From an uncultured Prevotellaceae bacterium (lineage in GTDB: Bacteria > Bacteroidota > Bacteroidia > Bacteroidales > Bacteroidaceae): 53,199 bases of DNA. Shown here piece after piece: positions 34,492-42,727 of the stretch. The translations under genes and the position numbers were made by a program. Each line of letters begins with the position of its first letter. Position 1 is the first letter of the stretch. The DNA is taken from positions 1 to 53,199 of the forward strand of contig CAMVDV010000020.1 in the NCBI GenBank assembly GCA_947166305.1. Reading direction: 5' to 3'. The notes under the pieces are model-generated. The model searched no databases, was not told the DNA's origin, and saw nothing but the letters and a program-made list of their open reading frames with translations.

Positions 34492-36212
34492 TTCTTCAGT
34501 TTCTCGCGCGCACTGAGATTGTCGGTGAAGTTCTTCTCGATGATGTCGCCCTGTTTCTTCAGGACTGACGAGAAATAGATGGCGAGGAGGATGGCGACGA
34601 GGGCGAAGATGCCAAGCCAGCTTCGCCAGGGGACTGCATAGTCAACGATGCTGCTGACGAAGACGGCGGCAATAAGGATGCGCAGCACGCCGTAGGCCGT
34701 GAGCCTGACGCGCCATCGCGGTCCGCTGTCCCAAAGCCTGTCGACCTCCGGCGTGTCGCTGCCTCCGCGAAGCAGCATCCATAGGAACGGCGAGCAGAGC
34801 ACGAGGCCCGCCAAGGCCGTGACGGGACGCACCCATTGCGGCGGCACGATGTCGGCGATGATGGGCTGCCCCCAATAGACCGTGACAGACATGAGTGCCA
34901 GACAAAGCACGCTGTTAATCAGCAGGGTGAAGACGTAGCGCTTGAGGCACGCCCGGTAGATGGCCTTCAGCTCGTCGGGTGCTGCCTCGTCCTTCTCGTC
35001 GGCGTCAAGCTCCACTCTCTCTATCAGCTTGGCAGGAAGCACTCGTGCCAGCACGTTGTAGGCTGGCTCGGCAAGCCGAATCATATAGGGCGTGGTGAAA
35101 GTGGTGAAGACTGAGACGGCGACGACGATGGGATAGAGGAAATCGCTGGTGACGTGGAGCGAGGTGCCAAGCGTGGCAAGGATGAATGCGAACTCGCCGA
35201 TCTGCGTCAGCGAGAAAGAGCATTGCATGGAAGTCTTCAGCGACTGGCCGGAAAGCAGGAAGCCGCAGGTGCTGAGGATGGTCTGCCCCAGCATGACGGC
35301 AGCAATGATGCTGACAATCGGCACGATGTACTGGACGATGAGGGCCACATCGACCATCATGCCGACAGACACGAAGAAGATGGCTCCGAAGAGATTCTTG
35401 ACCGGCGCCACCAAGTGCTCTATCTTCTCTGCCTCCACGGTTTCGGCAAGGATGCTTCCCATGACGAAGGCTCCGAAGGCAGCCGAGAAGCCTGCCGCCG
35501 ACGCTGCCACCACCATGCCGAAGCAGAGGGCGAGGCTGGCAATGAGCAAGGTCTCGTCGTTCATCAGCCCTTTCAGTTTGCGCAGCGCGATGGGGATGAA
35601 ATAGAGGCCCACGGTGAACCAGAGCACGAGGTAAAGTCCGAGCTGCAGGATGGAGCTGAGCATCTGCTCTCCCTCAAACTCCTTGCTGACGGCTAAGGTG
35701 GAGAGCATCACCATGAGAACAATGGCAAGGATGTCCTCGATGATGAGCACGCTCAGCACGAGGCCTGCAAAGCGTTCCTGCCGCAGCCCCATGTCGTCGA
35801 ACGCCTTGAAGATGATGGTGGTGGACGACATGGCGAGCATTCCGCCCAGATAGATGCAGTCCATCTCCTTCCATCCGAAGAGCTCGCCCGTGCAGGCCCC
35901 GACGTACATCATGGCAATGATGATGCTGATGGCTGCAATGATGGGCGCGGCTCCCATCTTCAGTATTTTCTTGAACGAAAATTCCAGGCCGAGGGCAAAC
36001 AGAAGGAAGATGACGCCGATTTCGCTCCAAAGGTGAATGCCGTGCATGTCGGAGACACTAGGCATGTAGGGCATATTGGGCGAGGCAAGGAAGCCGGCTA
36101 CGATGTAGCCAAGCACGATGGGTTGCTTGAGGCTCTTGAAGAGAAGCGTCATCGCGCCTGCACAGATAAGGATAAGCGCAAGGTCGGCAATCAGTGGTTC
36201 AAGTTGTGACAT
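34488..36212 (-). CDS. Cation:proton antiporter (CPA2/KefB-like)
   Basis: A 574-residue membrane transporter with about twelve to thirteen hydrophobic segments. The N-terminal half shows the CPA2 pattern: LGYIVAGFLASPNMPYMPSV, EIGVIFLLFALGLEFSFKKILKMG, MLAMSSTTIIFKAFDDMGLRQERFAGLVLSVLIIEDILAIVLM and GAFVMGSILAETVEAEKIEHLV. It probably exchanges Na+ or K+ for H+ in the inner membrane. It has no C-terminal TrkA-N domain, unlike full-length KefB/KefC, but carries a further membrane region. No promoter box was found in the 240 bp upstream, which hold array C. Confidence 0.9.
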   Translation of the reverse strand: MSQLEPLIADLALILICAGAMTLLFKSLKQPIVLGYIVAGFLASPNMPYMPSVSDMHGIHLWSEIGVIFLLFALGLEFSFKKILKMGAAPIIAAISIIIAMMYVGACTGELFGWKEMDCIYLGGMLAMSSTTIIFKAFDDMGLRQERFAGLVLSVLIIEDILAIVLMVMLSTLAVSKEFEGEQMLSSILQLGLYLVLWFTVGLYFIPIALRKLKGLMNDETLLIASLALCFGMVVAASAAGFSAAFGAFVMGSILAETVEAEKIEHLVAPVKNLFGAIFFVSVGMMVDVALIVQYIVPIVSIIAAVMLGQTILSTCGFLLSGQSLKTSMQCSFSLTQIGEFAFILATLGTSLHVTSDFLYPIVVAVSVFTTFTTPYMIRLAEPAYNVLARVLPAKLIERVELDADEKDEAAPDELKAIYRACLKRYVFTLLINSVLCLALMSVTVYWGQPIIADIVPPQWVRPVTALAGLVLCSPFLWMLLRGGSDTPEVDRLWDSGPRWRVRLTAYGVLRILIAAVFVSSIVDYAVPWRSWLGIFALVAILLAIYFSSVLKKQGDIIEKNFTDNLSAREKLKK

Positions 36213-36303
36213 ATCCTCTATGGTTTGTTTCTTTCATGGATTAGCTTTGAAATGGAAGTTTAGGGAGATTGGCTTGGCGGAAAACAAGACGTCCGCGAAG
36301 CGT

Positions 36304-36418
36304 CGGCAAACGACTCTCGAGGAAATCGCAAACTTCGCACGAGGAAATTGCAAACTTCGCACGAGGAAATTGCAAACTTCGCACGAGGAAATTGGATTTT
36401 TCTCACGAGTCGTTTGCC
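36304..36418. repeat. 22-bp array C: five units flanked by inverted repeats
   Basis: Units at 36306-36327, 36328-36349, 36350-36371 and 36372-36393. The middle three are identical (GCAAACTTCGCACGAGG, then AAATT). CGGCAAACGACTC (36304-36316) and GAGTCGTTTGCCG (36406-36418) form a perfect 13-bp inverted repeat around the whole array. Unit junctions read AAATTGCAAAC. Confidence 0.88.
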
Positions 36419-36452
36419 GTCTCTCCGTTTCCTTCTGACTTTCTTGCAGTTA

Positions 36453-36944
36453 TCAGAAGTAGTAGCCGAAGCTCAGTTTGAGTCCGAACTTCGTGTAGTC
36501 CTTGAAGTGGTTCAGGCACATATCGACGAAGACTCCGGGCTCTATGCTGACATGGTCGTTCAGATAGAAGCAATAGCCGCCTTCGAGGGGGATATAGACG
36601 TTGTGGAAGGTGTCGGCATCCTTGCCGGCATCGCTGAGACCGTATCTCAAACCGCCACCGAAGAAGAAGCCGTTGTTCTTCAGATAGTAGCGTGCTCCAG
36701 CGCCGAGTGTAAACTCGTTGGCACCGTCCTGATGGTTCCATCCGAGCCTACCCTTCAGCATCCATTGGTCGGCGATGAAGTATCCGCCAGCACCGGCTAT
36801 GCCGATATGGAAGCCGCCAGCCTTGTGCCAATCCAAGCCAAAGCCCGTGAGCGAAGCGTTGACATACTTGGTTCCTTTCTCAAACTGTGCATAAGCACTC
36901 ATGGAAACTACTGCGAGAAGCAGCATGATGATAGTTTTTTTCAT
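36453..36944 (-). CDS. Small outer-membrane beta-barrel protein
   Basis: A 163-residue protein with a signal peptide (residues 1-about 20, ending AYA-Q). A chain of alternating beta strands follows (YVNASLTGFGLDWHK, GYFIADQWMLKGRLGWNHQDG, GARYYLKNNGFFFGGGLRYGL). Its last strand ends in aromatic FGYYF, the usual terminal residue for outer-membrane insertion. This is typical of OmpA/OmpX-like eight-strand barrels in Bacteroidales. It follows the CstA gene by 8 bp and probably shares its transcript. Function unknown. Confidence 0.88.
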   Translation of the reverse strand: MKKTIIMLLLAVVSMSAYAQFEKGTKYVNASLTGFGLDWHKAGGFHIGIAGAGGYFIADQWMLKGRLGWNHQDGANEFTLGAGARYYLKNNGFFFGGGLRYGLSDAGKDADTFHNVYIPLEGGYCFYLNDHVSIEPGVFVDMCLNHFKDYTKFGLKLSFGYYF

Positions 36945-36952
36945 AATGTCTG

Positions 36953-38395
36953 TTATTTTTTAGGTTGTTTATAAATGTATTTCAGGAAATGGAATCCTTG
37001 GAGAAGCATGAGCGCCACGCCCGCTCCGATGCCAAGGGGAAGGGGGAGTCCGAAGCCTTCGGGAGCGACGATGATGTAGCTCACCGAGACGACCTCCATG
37101 AAAAGCGAGGGTACGAAAGCCACCCAGCAGCTGTAGCCTCGGCGAGTGAGCCATACGGCAGCAGCCCAAAGCATGAAGCAGGCCATCGTTTGATTGGTCC
37201 AGGCAAAGTAGCGCCAAAGGGCATTGAAGTCGAGGAAGAACAATCCAGTGGTGATGAGGAAGAGCGGAAGGCAGAGCATCAGTCGCTTCCAGATGCTCTT
37301 CTGGCTGAGTTGAAGGAAGTCGGCGGCTATGAGTCGTGCGCTGCGGAAGGCGGTGTCGCCGCTGGTGATGGGAGCAGCCACCACGCCGAGGACTGCCAAA
37401 ACGGCTCCCACGGCACCCATCCAGCCTTCGCTGATTTCCTTTACCACCACGGCAGGACCTCCCAAGGCTGCCAGCTTCTCGTAGGCTGTGGCACCCGGTT
37501 CGCCGGGGAGCACGCTGGCAAACTTAACGGCCGCTGCAGCCCAGATGAGCGCAACGAATCCTTCTGTTATCATGGCTCCGTAGAAGACAGGACGGCCATA
37601 ACGTTCGTCGGTCAGGCATCGTGCCATGAGAGGGCTCTGCGTTCCGTGGAAACCACTAATGGCTCCGCAAGCGATGGTGACGCAAAGCATGGGGAAGATG
37701 GGCAGGCCCTTCGGATGATGCGACGTGAAGGGGGCATCGGTCAGCTCAGGAATCCAGCCTTCTTTCGTGTAGATGCCCCAGCAGATTCCCACGGCCATGA
37801 GCAACAGGGCAAGCCCGAAAAGGGGATAAATCTTGCCGATGAGCTTGTCGATGGGCAGCAACGTGGCGAGGATGAAGTACAGGAAGATGGCAACGAGCCA
37901 GAAGGAGCCGGAGAATATCCACCCTTTATCGGGGGTCATCTTGTCGAGCAGTTCGGCAGGTGTTGTCACGAAGACTGCACCGACCAGTACCAGCAAGACG
38001 AGCGACCCTACGCGCATCACGATGCGCATCGTCGGACCAAGTTCGTTGCCGATTATCTCGGGCAACGAGATGCCTCCCTGCCGAACGGATATCATGCCGC
38101 AGAGATAGTCGTGGACAGCACCTGCAAAGATGCAGCCAAGCACTATCCAAAGGTAGGCAGCAGGCCCATAGAGTATGCCCATGATGGCTCCGAAGATGGG
38201 GCCCGTGCCGGCAATGTTGAGGAATTGAATCAAGAAGACACGCCAAGCGGGCATCGGGAGGTAGTCCACATCGTCACGCTTCGTGTAGCAAGGCATCTGT
38301 GCTGAACGGCTCGGACGGACTATCCTTTCCACCACAGCACCATAAATCAAATAGCCTAAAAGCAGGCAAACAAGAGAAACACTGAATGTTACCAT
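36953..38395 (-). CDS. CstA-family transporter, second copy
   Basis: Carbon-starvation CstA-family membrane protein (480 residues). Known members (CstA, BtsT) import pyruvate or peptides. The family motifs are clear: MPAWRVFLIQFLNIAGTGPIFGAIMGILYGPAAYLWIVLGCIFAGAVHDYLCGMISVRQGG, and FPMLCVTIACGAISGFHGTQSPLMARCLTDERYGRPVFYGAMITEGFVALIWAAAA. It is the shorter Bacteroidota form without the long C-terminal part of E. coli CstA. It lies 27 bp after a paralogue (38423-39925) in the same operon. The two share sequence over their full length. Confidence 0.94.
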   Translation of the reverse strand: MVTFSVSLVCLLLGYLIYGAVVERIVRPSRSAQMPCYTKRDDVDYLPMPAWRVFLIQFLNIAGTGPIFGAIMGILYGPAAYLWIVLGCIFAGAVHDYLCGMISVRQGGISLPEIIGNELGPTMRIVMRVGSLVLLVLVGAVFVTTPAELLDKMTPDKGWIFSGSFWLVAIFLYFILATLLPIDKLIGKIYPLFGLALLLMAVGICWGIYTKEGWIPELTDAPFTSHHPKGLPIFPMLCVTIACGAISGFHGTQSPLMARCLTDERYGRPVFYGAMITEGFVALIWAAAAVKFASVLPGEPGATAYEKLAALGGPAVVVKEISEGWMGAVGAVLAVLGVVAAPITSGDTAFRSARLIAADFLQLSQKSIWKRLMLCLPLFLITTGLFFLDFNALWRYFAWTNQTMACFMLWAAAVWLTRRGYSCWVAFVPSLFMEVVSVSYIIVAPEGFGLPLPLGIGAGVALMLLQGFHFLKYIYKQPKK

Positions 38396-38422
38396 CTTTG
38401 TTATTTACTATTTTACTATTTA

Positions 38423-39925
38423 CTATTTTCGATTATATTTGCTTTTTAAATTCTTAATCAAAAAAACCATTGCCACGATTGCAGTGAAGATGCCGCCGAT
38501 GGCATAGCCCAACGTGGCATCGAGGCCAAAGCCGTTTTCCTTGTCGATGAGGATGAAGCAGGCACTCACGGCACACATGAAGACTGCGGGGAAATAGGAG
38601 ATGAGCCACGACCATCGGGGCAGGATGCCACGACCGTCTGTCCTATGACGCAGGAAATGGGCGATGGTGAAGAAGGTGAAGGTGGAAAGGACTTGGTTGA
38701 ACCAAGAGACGTAGAGCCACAAGACCTTGAAGCTGCTGACGTTGAGCATGGCAATAGCGACAGCAAACAGCGGGGCGGTGAGCAAGAGACGATTGAGAAG
38801 CGGCTTCTGGTCGTAGTGACTGAAGTCGGCAACGATCATGCGAGCTGCACGGAAAGCACTTCCGCCCGTGCTCATCGGCGCTGCAACGATGCCAAGCACG
38901 GCAAGCACCAAGCCCGCACTGCCAAGCCAGTCATTGCACATCCGCTCTACCAAGAGGCCCGGGTTCATCTTGACCGTGCCACAATTGGTCATGGCGTTAT
39001 AGAGCTTCTCGTAGGGCGTGGCACCTGCGATGTCGAGCATATCGACGAACTTAATCGCTGCTGCAGCCCAGATGAGTGCCACCACGCCTTCCGTCACCAT
39101 AGCGCCATAGAAGCATCGAAGGCCGTACTTCTCGTTCTTGATGCACCGAGCCATCATTGGACTTTGCGTAGCATGGAAGCCACTCACCGCTCCGCAAGCT
39201 ATCGTGATGAATAGTCCAGGGAAAAGCGGCGTGTAAGGAACGGGATAATGATCGCTGAAAGCTTCGGCGATGCCGGGGATGTTTCCATCATGCGTGAAGA
39301 TGCCAAAGCCGATAAGAACTGCCATGATGAGCAATGCCGCTCCGAAGATGGGATAGACGGTGCCAATAACCTTGCTGATGGAAAAGACGGTGACGGCAAG
39401 GTAGAAGATGAGGATGAGGACAGTCCAAATGAGGTTAGTGTCGGCGACATCAAACAGTCTGACGGTCAGCTGGTCCATCAATCCGGCAGGAATCAGCACG
39501 AACGATGCGCCCACGCATATCATCAGGACGAGCGTAACGACGCGCATCACCAGTCGGCACGCGCTTCCAAGCTCGTCGCCTATTATCTCGGGCAAACCCA
39601 TTCCGCCTCGCCGAATGCTTATCATGCCCGACATATAGTCGTGCATTGCACCGCCCAAGATGCAGCCAAGCACTATCCAAAGGAACGCGGCAGGGCCGTA
39701 GAGCACGCCCATCATAGCTCCGAAGATGGGACCCGTGCCGGCAATGTTGAGGAACTGCACCGTGTAGACTTTCCATGTGGGCATCGGGATGTAGTCGGCT
39801 CCGTCATGCTTCGTATAGCAAGGAGTCTGCCGATTCGGGTCGATGCCGAATACCTTCTCGACAAACGTGCCATAGACGAAATATCCAAGCACCAATAGTG
39901 CCAACGCAATACAAAATGTTACCAT
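38423..39925 (-). CDS. CstA-family transporter, first copy
   Basis: A 500-residue CstA-family transporter, paralogous to the gene just downstream. Motifs match: VQFLNIAGTGPIFGAMMGVLYGPAAFLWIVLGCILGGAMHDYMSGMISIRRGG and FITIACGAVSGFHATQSPMMARCIKNEKYGLRCFYGAMVTEGVVALIWAAAAIKFVD. The start is set at the ATG at 39925, because the promoter box at 39956-39963 implies transcription starts near 39951; a longer frame begins at 39958 inside the promoter. The two copies plus the small barrel gene form one operon. Substrate (pyruvate or peptides) is inferred from the family. Confidence 0.94.
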   Translation of the reverse strand: MVTFCIALALLVLGYFVYGTFVEKVFGIDPNRQTPCYTKHDGADYIPMPTWKVYTVQFLNIAGTGPIFGAMMGVLYGPAAFLWIVLGCILGGAMHDYMSGMISIRRGGMGLPEIIGDELGSACRLVMRVVTLVLMICVGASFVLIPAGLMDQLTVRLFDVADTNLIWTVLILIFYLAVTVFSISKVIGTVYPIFGAALLIMAVLIGFGIFTHDGNIPGIAEAFSDHYPVPYTPLFPGLFITIACGAVSGFHATQSPMMARCIKNEKYGLRCFYGAMVTEGVVALIWAAAAIKFVDMLDIAGATPYEKLYNAMTNCGTVKMNPGLLVERMCNDWLGSAGLVLAVLGIVAAPMSTGGSAFRAARMIVADFSHYDQKPLLNRLLLTAPLFAVAIAMLNVSSFKVLWLYVSWFNQVLSTFTFFTIAHFLRHRTDGRGILPRWSWLISYFPAVFMCAVSACFILIDKENGFGLDATLGYAIGGIFTAIVAMVFLIKNLKSKYNRK

Positions 39926-39955
39926 AATTAATGACCTATTTTCAAATGATGCCTG

Positions 39956-39963
39956 CAAAGTTA
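39956..39963 (-). promoter_or_regulatory. Promoter -7 box for the cstA-cstA-barrel operon
   Basis: TAACTTTG followed by CA on the minus strand. It sits about 30 bases before the ATG at 39925 and inside the longer alternative frame. Confidence 0.7.
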
Positions 39964-40016
39964 CAAAAAAGTTGAGAGTTAAGAGTGAAGAATTGGGAAT
40001 TATTTCTCAATAAGTT

Positions 40017-40092
40017 TGATTTTTGAATTATGAATTATTTAATAATAAGTTTGAATTTTGAATTATTGAATTTTGAATTATTGAATTATTTC
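40017..40092. repeat. Simple TTTGAATTATTGAA repeats
   Basis: AT-rich tandem variants of TTTTGAATTATTGAA (period 8-15) fill the divergent region just upstream of the promoter at 40094. Confidence 0.65.
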
Positions 40093-40093
40093 G

Positions 40094-40101
40094 TATCTTT
40101 G
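40094..40101 (+). promoter_or_regulatory. Promoter -7 box, very close to the start codon
   Basis: TATCTTTG followed by CA ends only five bases before the ATG at 40107. If transcription starts four to seven bases after the box, the mRNA has almost no leader. Confidence 0.65.
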
Positions 40102-40106
40102 CAGTC

Positions 40107-41666
40107 ATGAAACATACATTATATATTATTATATGCCTTTTGCTCCCCTTTATAAGCATGGGTGCTGAGGCACAAAACCTGCACAAGAAGAGTGACTACC
40201 TGCCGAAGAATCATCGGGAAATCCAGCAAGTCAAGGCAGACGAACCCATACCCCTTCCGCTTCACGAAAGCAGTTGGGGTTTCCTTCCCCGCAGCCCTAA
40301 GCATGAAGTTCGTGCCGTCTGGCTCACCACCATCATGGGACTTGACTGGCCAAAGACCAAGGCCACAAGTGCTGCCACAAGAGAGCAGCAGAAGGAAGAG
40401 CTGAGGCAAATCCTCGACCGCCTGCAAGCCTGCCGCATCAACACCGTGGTCTTGCAGACGCGCATCCGTGGTTCCGTCATCTATCCCAGCAAGATTGAGC
40501 CGTGGGACATCTGCCTGACAGGCACTTTCGACCGCGACCCTGGCTACGACCCGCTTGCTTTCGCCATCGAGGAAACCCACAAGCGAGGCATGGAACTGCA
40601 CGCCTGGATGGTGACAGTGCCTGCTTTCAAGATAGAGAATGCCAAGAAGATGGGGCGGAGAAGCCTGATGCGCACGCATCCCAACTTGCTCATCAAGCAT
40701 GGCGACCAGTACTACCTCGACCCTGCCCTGCCTGCTTCGGCCGACTATCTCACAGAGCTTTGCAAGGAACTGGTCAAGGCTTACGACATCGACGGCATCC
40801 ACTTCGACTACATCCGCTACCCTGAATATGCCGAAAGCTTTGCCGACGGAGCTTCCTACAGAAAGTATGGCAAGGGGCAGAACAAACGTCAGTGGCGCAC
40901 GGACAACATCACGCGGATGGTGCGCCAAGCCTACGAAGCCGTCAAGGCCGTCAAGCCGTGGGTGCGCGTCAGCTGTTCGCCCGTGGGCAAGTACAACGAC
41001 CTGAGCCGCTACTCTGCCAAGGGCTGGTCGGCGCTCGGTGCAGTCTATCAGGACGCACAGGGTTGGCTTCGCGATGGCATCATGGACATGCTTCTGCCCA
41101 TGATGTACTTTCAGGGCAACCACTTCTATCCCTTTGCCGTCGATTGGGCAGAGCATACCTATGGGCGCACCGTCTGCCCAGGCCTCGGCATCTACTTCCT
41201 TCACCCCGAACAGAAGAATTGGGAATGGGGCATCATCCAGCGCGAGCTTTGTTATCTGCGGCAGATAGGGCTTGGCGGACAGGCTTACTTCCGCAGCCAG
41301 TTCCTGACCGACGACACGAAAGGCATTTACGAGTATCTACAAAAGACCTTCTACCCCTACCCTGCCCTGCTGCCTCCCATGACGTGGCAAAGCACGTCGA
41401 AGCCTGATGTGCCGCGCCTCGTCAGCCGTCAGCGCAGTGGCGGCGTGAACGAACGCATCGAATGGGAAGCGCAGGAGGACTGCCGCTACGTCATTTATGC
41501 CAGCACGGAAAAGCCCATCGACACGTCAGACCCTAAGAACATCGTCCGCATAACAAGCGACAACAACTTTGTCTACAGCCTGCTCGGAACCTACTATCAC
41601 CACTACAACCTTGCCGTCACAGCCCTCGACCGCTACGGAAACGAGAGCCAAGCCCTCGAGCTGTAG
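40107..41666 (+). CDS. Family-10-like glycosyl hydrolase (GHL10, DigH/YngK-like), copy 1
   Basis: A 519-residue exported protein with a signal peptide (residues 1-about 22, ending AEAQ). The GHL10 (PF02638-type) TIM-barrel follows: EVRAVWLTTIMGLDWP, INTVVLQTRIRGSVIYPSKIEPW, GMELHAWMVTVPAF, YDIDGIHFDYIRYPE and VSCSPVGKYNDL. E. coli DigH, of the same family, cleaves denuded peptidoglycan strands; a cell-wall or glycan role is likely but not proven here. The C-terminus is a fibronectin-III-like strand region (VYSLLGTYYHHYNLAVTALDRYGNES). A paralogue lies at 47438. The promoter box sits unusually close to the start codon. Confidence 0.92.
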   Translation: MKHTLYIIICLLLPFISMGAEAQNLHKKSDYLPKNHREIQQVKADEPIPLPLHESSWGFLPRSPKHEVRAVWLTTIMGLDWPKTKATSAATREQQKEELRQILDRLQACRINTVVLQTRIRGSVIYPSKIEPWDICLTGTFDRDPGYDPLAFAIEETHKRGMELHAWMVTVPAFKIENAKKMGRRSLMRTHPNLLIKHGDQYYLDPALPASADYLTELCKELVKAYDIDGIHFDYIRYPEYAESFADGASYRKYGKGQNKRQWRTDNITRMVRQAYEAVKAVKPWVRVSCSPVGKYNDLSRYSAKGWSALGAVYQDAQGWLRDGIMDMLLPMMYFQGNHFYPFAVDWAEHTYGRTVCPGLGIYFLHPEQKNWEWGIIQRELCYLRQIGLGGQAYFRSQFLTDDTKGIYEYLQKTFYPYPALLPPMTWQSTSKPDVPRLVSRQRSGGVNERIEWEAQEDCRYVIYASTEKPIDTSDPKNIVRITSDNNFVYSLLGTYYHHYNLAVTALDRYGNESQALEL

Positions 41667-41727
41667 CACACCTCAGCAGACATCCTGCCCGACACAATTC
41701 CATCTGGATTTCTATCCACACACAAAT

Positions 41728-41820
41728 AGATGCCAATTTACTAATGGATAAACTGCAATCCATTCATTAGTAAATTGGCATCTACTCATTAGTAAATTGC
41801 AATCTATTCATTAGTAAATT
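41728..41820. repeat. 22-bp array E: inverted unit plus three direct units
   Basis: Direct units at 41755-41776, 41777-41798 and 41799-41820 contain CATTAGTAAATT or ACTCATTAGTAAATT. An inverted copy precedes them: AGATGCCAATTTACTAAT (41728-41745) pairs perfectly over 18 bp with 41766-41783. The array lies between convergent genes. Confidence 0.88.
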
Positions 41821-41851
41821 GAATTTAAGTTTCGGAAGTTGTTAAGTAGCT

Positions 41852-41863
41852 GTAGGGACGCGC
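41852..41863. repeat. GC-rich palindrome, copy 3 (left half), with adjacent repeat
   Basis: GTAGGGACGCGC is the left half of the palindrome. Ten bases later CCCTCTGATGAACTG (41873 on) matches the minus strand at 52828-52846 (18 of 19), which also adjoins a palindrome copy, so the two blocks form one composite element. Confidence 0.7.
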
Positions 41864-41928
41864 ATTCGACTTCCCTCTGATGAACTGTATTCTTTTAGCG
41901 GACGGTCGTGTCCTTTCGGCCAAGGGAC

Positions 41929-42648
41929 TTAATTCTTTACACGCACAGGCCGGACACTTCGACCTTCGTAGCGGCCGCTGTCGGACGTGTAGAAACCGTC
42001 CGTGCCGAAGCACAGACCGTACGCACAACCGGAATCGTTCGTGCTGAGCGAACGCGACCAGTAGTAGCCGCCCGAGCCATCGCCGTATAGATTCGTGTAA
42101 TTGCGCCAGCCCGCAGCGGGCAGGAAGATGCTGTTGCCGTTACTCTTGCTCGTTACTTTTCTTCCGTACACGCCGTTCTGCCTCGTCCACTCTTCAGTTG
42201 TGTAATCGCTGTTGGTGAGTTCATTAATTTGGTCGAGGCTCGGCATCTTCCAGCCATTGCCCCTGTTCACAGATGCTGCATCGTCGCCTTGATTAAGTTC
42301 TGTCATGCCTCCGCTGATATTGTACGTCCAATCGTCGAAGTATGTTTCAACTGTGTAAGTTGTCTTCGGCTTTGTCTCACCCCAGGCAAAGTAGTCGCCG
42401 TACTCTTCGGGCTTGCTTGCGCCGACGTTGCACGTCGCCCAAAGCGTGCCAGAGGGCAGGCCGAGGTCAACCCACTCGTGTTCATCTCCAATAGCTTCCT
42501 CTTCTACAAAAACGACCTCTTTCACCTCCGAAAGGCTGTAAGAGACTTTGCTGTCGTCTGCCAGCGTGACAATCATCTTCTGTGCCATCGCTGTCTGCAA
42601 GCCTGCTGCAAGGAGAAACAAGGCTGCGAAGATACTTTTCTTCTTCAT
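41929..42648 (-). CDS. FISUMP-type secreted protein
   Basis: A 239-residue exported protein. A signal peptide (residues 1-about 22, ending TAMAQ) is followed by the SYSLSEVKEVVF segment, also seen near the start of the GH16 enzyme. The FISUMP/DUF1566-like domain (about 56-237) follows, with its classic text EWVDLGLPSGTLWATCNVGASKPEEYGDYFAWGET, GWKMPSLDQINELTN, LPAAGWRNYTNLYG and YYWSRSL, ending RSVRPVRVKN. The domain is a Bacteroidota surface module of unknown function. A perfect 15-bp palindrome (AATGGTTAAACCATT at 42663-42677) lies just upstream of its start and may be an operator. Confidence 0.9.
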   Translation of the reverse strand: MKKKSIFAALFLLAAGLQTAMAQKMIVTLADDSKVSYSLSEVKEVVFVEEEAIGDEHEWVDLGLPSGTLWATCNVGASKPEEYGDYFAWGETKPKTTYTVETYFDDWTYNISGGMTELNQGDDAASVNRGNGWKMPSLDQINELTNSDYTTEEWTRQNGVYGRKVTSKSNGNSIFLPAAGWRNYTNLYGDGSGGYYWSRSLSTNDSGCAYGLCFGTDGFYTSDSGRYEGRSVRPVRVKN

Positions 42649-42662
42649 TTTGTGTTTATTTG

Positions 42663-42677
42663 AATGGTTAAACCATT
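42663..42677. promoter_or_regulatory. 15-bp palindrome upstream of the FISUMP gene
   Basis: AATGGTTAAACCATT (42663-42677) is a perfect inverted repeat around a central base, 15 bases before the start codon of the minus-strand gene. It could bind a dimeric repressor. No TAnnTTTG box is seen nearby. Confidence 0.4.
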
Positions 42678-42727
42678 TATTTCGTTGCCTCTTTCTTATT
42701 TTCTAATTTTCTTATTCTCTCATTTCT

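Noticed and set aside
34387..34578. Hydrophobic small plus-strand frame (63 residues) rich in F, H and S.
   Set aside because: It is only the translation of AAAGTGAAA-type repeats and overlaps the antiporter gene.
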